In this document: positions 21,115 to 26,512 of the stretch, piece by piece
Layout: each line of letters opens with the position of its first letter
How positions within the stretch are numbered: the first letter of the stretch is position 1
DNA from: Cylindrotheca closterium
Taxonomy: Eukaryota > Bacillariophyta > Bacillariophyceae > Bacillariales > Bacillariaceae
Assembly (NCBI GenBank): GCA_933822405.4
Contig: CAKOGP040001524.1
Span: 1 to 26,512 of the forward strand
Direction of reading: 5' to 3'
Length of the DNA stretch: 26,512 nt
The notes under the pieces: model-generated
What the model saw: the letters and a program-made list of their open reading frames with translations, nothing else
The model's database searches: none
Told to the model about the DNA's origin: nothing
Program-made: the position numbers and the translations under genes

Positions 21115-21656
21115 AGCTTGAAGTTTTTCTTTTCGATTGAGTGTTGTTTTGATGTTGCAAAATTCGTTGTAATCCGTGCTTGCGCAACAAACTGAGACTG
21201 GTGGTGAGAAAGGCAAAAAGCAGGTTTCAGGCATCCATTTTTCTCTAACCGAAACCCGGAGTCACTCACTCACTTTCAAGACTACACACCGGTCATTGAT
21301 GTCCGGGGCATTATAAATGTTCGAAAACAAGCCCTAAATGCCCATGTTAACCAAACGCCCTAGACCACTTTTTCATTATTGAAAGTCATTACAGGTGCAA
21401 GAACAGTGAGTCATTTGAAATTGCGTACAGTTTGACAGACTGTTCCTCATGGAAGATGGTATGGGTTGGGTTCGCATTGAGAAGCGAATTGGAGATGAAC
21501 GAATGATGATGAATCAATCTTGACCGCGTTCCCCACTGAACCGCATGTTCATTCGAATGAATCAATCGACTGACTTTCTCACTCATCTGATTTTAAAAGG
21601 AAATCACATCTCACAGCCACAGCTGCGTCGTCTCATGGAAGGGAAAGCTCGGGACC
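21115..21656. promoter_or_regulatory. Divergent intergenic region between the giant gene and the HSPA13-like gene
   Basis: The two genes point away from each other with about 540 bp between their chosen start codons, so both promoters probably lie here. Visible candidates, all weak: TTTATAA on the minus strand (about 21311-21318), TTTTAAAAGG on the plus strand (21591-21600, about 57 bp before the plus gene's ATG), and a perfect palindrome at 21548-21561. I see no canonical heat-shock element (alternating GAA/TTC at 5-bp spacing). Confidence 0.45.
21548..21561. repeat. 14-bp perfect palindrome TTCATTCGAATGAA
   Basis: TTCATTCGAATGAA reads the same on both strands. Nearby AATCAATC occurs at about 21509 and again directly after the palindrome at about 21561. 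It could bind a dimeric transcription factor. Its TTC/GAA spacing does not match a heat-shock element. Confidence 0.4.
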
Positions 21657-23354
21657 ATGTGCCAGCTGGGAAAATGCTCAGACCCTTCGATTGATAGTAG
21701 GACAGACAAAAAAGGAAGACCGATCGATCAAGCGGTACCAAAAACGCGCCGCGGAAAACGAGACCAAAATGACGTTTGGTTGCGACAGCAGAAACCGTTG
21801 GCTGGAGGAATTACCGGTCGCACTGGAGGAACCAAAAAGAAAAAGGTTAAAAAAGAATCGGCAGCACTACGAAAACATGGAAAAGATTCACCTTCTGGTG
21901 GTATTGAAGCCATGTTGCCTTCCTTGATCGGTGTAGGAATCCTTGTGTTTGCTGTCATGGCGCAACAAGGCTTTCGAGGAAGAGCATCGGTGGCTGGGAT
22001 TGACCTTGGAACAACCAATAGTGTAATATGTGTCCAGGCACCCTCAAAGGGGGTCGGAGAAATCGACTGTATTTCAGATCCGGAATCAGGATCTGCAATT
22101 ATTGTAGGTTCGTCGTATTTCAATACTTCCTTTTCCTATTCACAGCTCACTTCCTGCCTGATAATAACCTTACAGCCATCTGTTGTTTCCTTTCTAGAAC
22201 CACACGAGAGAAAAATTGGACCATATTCAAAGATAGCGTCTAGCTTGGTGCCACATCCATCTCATGTTGTCGTTGGAAGTAGGGCAAAGCATCGCATTGA
22301 TTCCCATCCCACACACACGCTTTATCATGCAAAACGAGTTCTCGGAAGGCCTGCCGACGACCCTGCGATTGCTGAGCTGAACCAAGAAGTAGAGTACAAA
22401 ATGATTCAAGGGACAATAGAAGATGAAGGAGTCATGTTTCAAGTAAATGGTCATATCATTTCTCCTCGACAAGTGGGCAGTTATGTCGTCTTTCACTTGC
22501 TTCAAATTGCCAAAACGTTTCTAGGACATGACAACATAAAGTCAGCAGTCTTGGCAGTTCCTGCAAAGTTTGATACACGCCAACGTCAGCTTACTATGGA
22601 AGCTTTTCAACAAGCTGGAGTAAAGATATCCCGTGTTCTGGAAGAGCCGTCGGCTGCTGCACTCGCTTATGGGCTCCACAAGAAAGAAGGTGTTGAGAAG
22701 ATTCTTGTCTACGACTTTGGAGGCGGTACGCTAGATGTTTCCATTCTGCACATTAGTGAAGGATACGTGGAAGTCATGGGGTCCGATGGCGATGACCGAC
22801 TAGGAGGTGCTAACTTTGATGGTGCAGTCGCTAATCTTCTTTTGAGGCAACATCAACAAATCTTGAGTGACATTGATGCGGCTGGGGTTAATGTTGAAGA
22901 GCTGTCTTTGTCGTGCCCTCAAGTTTCAAATGACGTGCCCTTGTGCACAATATCATCCTTCCATACTCTAGGAGAAAGAATGAAGATTGCGTTATCCGGA
23001 ATGGAGAGAGTCAAATCTTCGTGCCTTTCGTTACCATCTATGAAGCAACCACACGGCGAGTCAAGAGACTTCTCTTGTGAAGACCTTGTCAAACAAGATC
23101 TGGAATTATCACTTGACGACTACAATGCAGCTGTCAAGCCCCTTTTTGACCGTTCCCTCATTCCGATCACAAGACTAATGGACGACTTGACATTGGAAGC
23201 CGACGATATTCAAGAAATTGTTATGGTCGGAGGTACAACTAGAATGCCACAAATTCGAAAGCTTGTCTCTGAAGCATTTGGCAGTGCTCAACTGAATACG
23301 CACATAGATCCAGATATTACAGTCGCATATGGAGCAGCATCCGTTGTTGATTAG
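21657..23354 (+). CDS. Membrane-anchored ATPase-only Hsp70, STCH/HSPA13-like
   Basis: Two exons, 21657-22103 and 22176-23354, giving 541 residues. Residues 1-85 are hydrophilic and basic (a KKKKVKK patch near 60-66), followed by one hydrophobic segment (about 87-102). The Hsp70 nucleotide-binding domain then begins with GIDLGTTNSV (about 114-123) and contains phosphate-2 DFGGGTLDVS (about 328), connect-1 EEPSAAALAYGL and the adenosine motif VMVGGTTRMPQIRKL (about 497). The protein ends at DPDITVAYGAASVVD, right where the substrate-binding domain would start, and no such domain follows the stop. ATPase-only Hsp70s with an N-terminal ER signal are the STCH/HSPA13 family; GTLDVS instead of GTFDVS and IPSVVSF also match that family. 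With basic residues before the anchor, the ATPase domain should face the ER lumen. The start is uncertain: Met86 (21912) would give a plain signal-anchor form, and an overlapping upstream ATG lies at 21635. Confidence 0.8.
   Translation: MCQLGKCSDPSIDSRTDKKGRPIDQAVPKTRRGKRDQNDVWLRQQKPLAGGITGRTGGTKKKKVKKESAALRKHGKDSPSGGIEAMLPSLIGVGILVFAVMAQQGFRGRASVAGIDLGTTNSVICVQAPSKGVGEIDCISDPESGSAIIVGSSYFNTSFSYSQLTSCLIITLQPSVVSFLEPHERKIGPYSKIASSLVPHPSHVVVGSRAKHRIDSHPTHTLYHAKRVLGRPADDPAIAELNQEVEYKMIQGTIEDEGVMFQVNGHIISPRQVGSYVVFHLLQIAKTFLGHDNIKSAVLAVPAKFDTRQRQLTMEAFQQAGVKISRVLEEPSAAALAYGLHKKEGVEKILVYDFGGGTLDVSILHISEGYVEVMGSDGDDRLGGANFDGAVANLLLRQHQQILSDIDAAGVNVEELSLSCPQVSNDVPLCTISSFHTLGERMKIALSGMERVKSSCLSLPSMKQPHGESRDFSCEDLVKQDLELSLDDYNAAVKPLFDRSLIPITRLMDDLTLEADDIQEIVMVGGTTRMPQIRKLVSEAFGSAQLNTHIDPDITVAYGAASVVD
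22104..22175 (+). other. 72-bp phase-0 intron of the HSPA13-like gene
   Basis: The donor is GTAGGT at 22104 and the acceptor TTACAG ends at 22175. Removing it joins GSAII to PSVVSF, which restores the uninterrupted Hsp70 strand seen in all family members. Left in, it would add 24 mostly hydrophobic residues without a stop, which is why the frame looks open across it. Confidence 0.85.
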
Positions 23355-23621
23355 TCAGAAATTTGAAAGACATTTAAAGTAATGGGTGGGGATAATAGTT
23401 CTTCACACTCGATTAGTCTGAATCGTCCACCACAGACGTAGAAACGGTTGGCTTTGCAGTTTAAGAACCTACCAACTGAAAAACTATTGCTATATCTCTG
23501 CTGGGAAAGTTTCAAGCGTCGACCAGGTTGATAGAAGGCCAATCAATCAATCTTCTTGGAGAGAGATGGATCGGATACTACACCGTCGATATTATGCGAC
23601 ATAAACAGAAAAGGAGAACCC
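23355..23621. other. Region between two convergent Hsp70 genes; no gene seen
   Basis: The stop codons of the plus and minus genes are 267 bp apart, so both 3' UTRs and polyadenylation sites must fit here. I see no strong hairpin or AATAAA signal and no RNA gene. Confidence 0.5.
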
Positions 23622-25937
23622 TCAATCCATTTCTTCGACCGTTGGGCCATCGTCAACACCATCTAGGTCTTCTTCAAGAAAGTCGTCATCCATTTCGGAG
23701 TTTTCGGCTGACGCACTCTCATAGGCCCTTTTCAAAATGGGATTAGCAATTTGCTCAACCTCCTTCTGTTTGTCATCGTAATTTTTTTTGTCTGCGGCAG
23801 GGTTATCCTCTATCCATACCAACGCGTCGTCAATTGCAGTTGTCAAAGCAGTCTTTTCATCTCCATTCAGTTTGCCAGCAAGAGTGTCGTTGATTGAGTT
23901 CTTCAGATTGTACAAGTATGCTTCCAAGTCGTTTCGAGCTTGCACCTTGGCCTTTTCGTTGGCATCTTGCTCAGCAAATTCTTCTGCTTCGTGAACCATT
24001 TGATCGATTTCTTCGTCCGAGAGACGCCCCTTTTCGCTTGTGATTGTCAATGATTCTTGCTTTCCAGTGCCCTTATCATGGGCTGAAATGCTTAAGATAC
24101 CATTGGCATCCACGTCAAAGCTGACTTCAATTTGTGGTACCCCACGAGGTGCGGGAGGAATCCCGGCCAATTCAAATTGTCCGAGAAGACGGTTAGACTT
24201 TGTCATGCTTCGTTCCCCCTCAAAAACTTGAATATTGACACCTGGTTGGTTGTCCGCGTAGGTAGAAAAGACTTGGGACTTCTTGACGGGAATCGTAGTC
24301 CCGCGCGTGATCAAAGCCGTCATGACACCCCCAGCAGTTTCAATACCAAGGGATAGAGGTGCAACATCCAAGAGCAAGACGTCTTTAGTAGCTTCGGCGG
24401 CATCACCCGACAAAATTCCACCCTGCACCGCAGCTCCATATGCCTAGAGAAACAACACAGAGTTGAGTTAGAAACAATGAAAAGAATAGGAAACCCGGCA
24501 AAAGCCTTATGTTGCTTCGGTTGTAAATATGACAGCTCGCATCAGGATAAATATGGTGGTTGGATCCGGTAACTACTCCGGCCGCCAGATTATCGTCAGT
24601 AGCCAAGCGTCAAAATGTTTCTTCACCAGCACCCAAACAGCTCCATACATCGCAAATGACGATATACATACCACTGCTTCATCAGGGTTGATGCTCTTGT
24701 TGAGCGTCTTTCCACCAAAGAAATCCGACAAGAGTTGTTGAATTTTTGGGATTCTTGTCGAGCCTCCAACCAGAATGACTTGGTCCACATCCGCCTTGCT
24801 CATTTGAGCATCCTTTAGCACTTGTGTTACTGGAGCCATGGTCTTTTTGAAAAGATCCAAGTTGAGTTCTTCAAACTTAGCTCTGGAAATTGTACCGCTG
24901 AAATCTTCACCCTGTGCCAGTGCCTCGCAATCAATGGTAGCCGAAGTTTGTGTCGAAAGGGTTCGCTTTGCAGTTTCACATTGTTTGCGCAATCTTTGCA
25001 TTGCCCGCTTATCGTCCTTGATATCAATGTTGGATCGTCTTTTGAATTGACTTATACAGAATTCCATGAGCCGTTGGTCAAAATCTTCTCCTCCCAAATG
25101 GGTGTTTCCAGAAGTAGCCCGAACTTCAAACACTCCATTGTCAATGGAAAGGAGTGTTACATCAAAGGTACCCCCACCCAAGTCAAAGACAAGAATATTC
25201 TCTTCTCGGTCTTGTTTGTCAAGTCCATATGCAATGGCAGCGGCGGTAGGTTCATTGATTACCCGTTCCACCTTGAGTCCAGCAATGGTTCCAGCATCCT
25301 TGGTGGCTTGACGTTGGGCATCAGTAAAGTAAGCTGGAACAGTGACTACGGCATGTTTGACTTCTTCACCAAGATATGCTTCGGCCGTTTCTTTCATTTT
25401 CCGAAGGATCATTCCACTTATTTCTTCTGGAGTGAACTGACTCTTAATGTGTTTGGAGGCCAATGGTTTTTCGAGTTCAACAATTGGCTTGCCGTGCTTG
25501 TCATCTACAATGGCGTATGGAAAGAGTTTCTTATCCATTTGCACGGTTTGATCGTTGTAGTTACGACCAATCAGTCGTTTGACATCAAAGAAAGTGCCAG
25601 CAGGGTTCTGGGAGGCTTGATTCTTAGCAGCGTCTCCAACCAATCGTGTTCCATCCTTCAAAAAGGCAACATAAGAAGGTGTGATTCGGTTTCCTTGTTC
25701 GTTGGGACAGACATCCACTCGGTTGTTTCTCCAAACGGCGACACAAGAGTAGGTAGTTCCCAGATCAATGCCAATGCAAGGACCGCTGATCTTGTCGTCA
25801 GCACCACCTCGGAGCGAATGAATCCTACTTAAAAGGTTCTCATTCTTTCGAATACCAAATATGGCAGCCGAGTTCGGCGTGATGAGGCAGACAAGCGCCA
25901 GAAGTCTAAAGGATCGAACCAATAGTGATTGCTTCAT
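23622..25937 (-). CDS. HSP70: Hsp70 with signal peptide and EEMD tail, probable periplastidial chaperone
   Basis: Exons 24672-25937 and 23622-24443 give 695 residues. Residues 1-25 form a signal peptide ending NSAA; 26-48 are a basic, Ser/Arg-bearing stretch ending SLRGGADD. The nucleotide-binding domain follows with [11 protein letters not shown] (about 55-65), [24 protein letters not shown] and [17 protein letters not shown], then a complete substrate-binding domain and lid ending GPTVEEMD. BiP would end in an HDEL/KDEL-type signal; this ends like a cytosolic Hsp70 (EEVD). [11 protein letters not shown] and the run [17 protein letters not shown] are also cytosol-like. In diatoms, a signal peptide plus transit-like segment with a non-aromatic +1 residue (here Ile26) sends proteins to the periplastidial compartment, the former cytosol of the red-algal endosymbiont, so I infer that location. 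The start is fixed at the ATG at 25937: the frame is open to 25976 but no upstream ATG exists. It is convergent with the HSPA13-like gene. Confidence 0.9.
24444..24671 (-). other. 228-bp phase-0 intron of the Hsp70 gene
   Basis: On the minus strand the donor GTATGT follows NPDEAV, and the acceptor CTAG precedes [11 protein letters not shown]. Joining them recreates the conserved Hsp70 sequence NPDEAVAYGAAVQ. Retention would meet a stop after about 33 codons, so it must be removed for a full protein. Confidence 0.92.
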
Positions 25938-26512
25938 GGAGACACTATTATCTTGGATTGTAGGCAAAACCCTCACACATCAACACCAATTTCGAAAGCA
26001 ATGGAAGATCTGGTTGTTTTTTACACGCGGCAGAAAAATTCATTGTGGGTGGACCCATTACCTACCCTTTCGACCAATGGGACTCCAGTAAATCCGGGAG
26101 ACAAAACAAATGCCTCTAAAAAATATTCTTTCATTCTCTATCGAAGATAGCCAGCTGGCGCCTTAGAGCAGTCACTACCGTGACCCATCCCAGATTGACT
26201 CATAACCTAAATCTGGGACACAAATCTGTGACATTAAATCTGGGAAAATGATGATCACTACCGTGAGGAAATTCCCAGATTTCGAATGAGAACTCTTCAT
26301 GTCGCAGTATCATAAGTAAATTATCAGCCAGATTGGTCATGAAAATAAATATATGATGGATGAAACGTTTTTTGCACGACAAATATATTTTTGAAATACC
26401 AAGCAAAGCGCGCAGCTGCAAAAACCTGCTAAATCTTGGAAGGGAAATATATTTTCGACATCAAAAACGCCGTGTGTTCACTACGACGATGAGCAATGAT
26501 GATTGCATGGCT
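25938..26512. promoter_or_regulatory. Upstream region of the Hsp70 gene
   Basis: No credible coding frame. It should hold the promoter and 5' UTR of the minus-strand Hsp70. The main visible structure is the repeat cluster at 26172-26282. CCAAT occurs on the plus strand near 25990 and 26075, and a TTC..TTCGAA arrangement lies near 25990-26010, but the spacing does not meet a heat-shock element. From 26290 on, the sequence is AT-rich, with nothing I recognise. Confidence 0.4.
26172..26282. repeat. Cluster of direct and inverted short repeats
   Basis: TCACTACCGTGA occurs at 26172-26183 and 26255-26266, each followed after a few bases by TCCCAGATT (26188 and 26273). Between them lie AAATCTGGGA (26209-26218 and 26236-26245) and a near copy AAATCTGTGA (26222-26231), which are the reverse complement of TCCCAGATTT. 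The 12-mer itself has TCAC/GTGA ends. The array could be a miniature inverted-repeat element remnant or a multi-site regulatory element. No target-site duplication was recognised. Confidence 0.6.

Noticed and set aside
21115..21234. Giant-protein start at the upstream ATG at 21234
   Set aside because: It would place 40 polar and Cys-containing residues before the hydrophobic signal. The ATG at 21114 gives a normal signal peptide. The upstream start remains possible, but I consider it less likely.
24529..24741. Small plus-strand frames across the Hsp70 intron and exon 1
   Set aside because: They overlap a conserved Hsp70 coding sequence or its intron and have no recognisable product.
23622..25937. 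ER-lumen BiP
   Set aside because: There is a signal peptide, but the C terminus is VEEMD with no HDEL/KDEL-type signal, and several segments read as cytosol-type. BiP remains the main alternative until phylogeny is done.
25935..25976. Longer Hsp70 N terminus starting 13 codons upstream
   Set aside because: The codon at 25976 is GTG, not ATG. The first ATG at 25937 opens directly with a signal peptide.
25985..26020. Heat-shock element before the Hsp70 gene
   Set aside because: TTC and GAA triplets occur, including TTCGAA, but not with the 5-bp alternation that a heat-shock element needs.

Overview
The window looks like nuclear DNA of a photosynthetic stramenopile, most likely a diatom. The reasons are short GT..AG introns inside otherwise dense genes, a secreted giant protein built of the Pro/Thr/Ser repeats (PTSG, PSDVPSQ) common in diatom surface proteins, and an Hsp70 that combines a signal peptide, a transit-like segment and a cytosol-type EE(V/M)D tail. 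That last combination fits a cell with a secondary plastid. I see no bacterial operon, rRNA, tRNA, CRISPR array or transposase gene.

Layout: (1) 1-321 is the 3' flank of the giant gene, with no gene seen. (2) 322-21114 (minus) is one uninterrupted 20.8 kb reading frame for a secreted mucin-like protein of 6,930 residues. From the N terminus it has a signal peptide, two related Cys-containing domains (A, B), 17 copies of a 16-residue PSDVPSQ repeat, and then four PTSG tetrapeptide blocks. Two further copies of the same domain family (C, D), an unrelated globular domain (E) and a Cys-rich C-terminal region separate and end these blocks. The PTSG blocks make up nearly four fifths of the protein and have higher-order structure: a punctuation motif occurring about 29 times, local 12/24/36/60-bp arrays, and a near-perfect 1,248-bp tandem duplication. 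(3) 21115-21656 is the divergent intergenic region. (4) 21657-23354 (plus) is a membrane-anchored, ATPase-domain-only Hsp70 of the STCH/HSPA13 type with one probable 72-bp in-frame intron. (5) 23355-23621 separates two convergent genes. (6) 23622-25937 (minus) is a complete Hsp70 with one 228-bp intron; its N and C termini suggest the periplastidial compartment rather than the ER lumen or the cytosol. (7) 25938-26512 is its upstream region, with a compact cluster of direct and inverted repeats.

All three proteins appear to enter the secretory route: one is probably exported to the cell surface, one anchored in the ER membrane, and one passing through the ER towards the plastid complex. The tail-to-tail Hsp70 pair is the only obvious functional neighbourhood. 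The giant gene may share a divergent promoter region with the HSPA13-like gene, but nothing in the sequence ties their functions together.

The best candidates for something undescribed are the giant protein as a whole, its four-copy A-D domain family, and the predicted periplastidial Hsp70.
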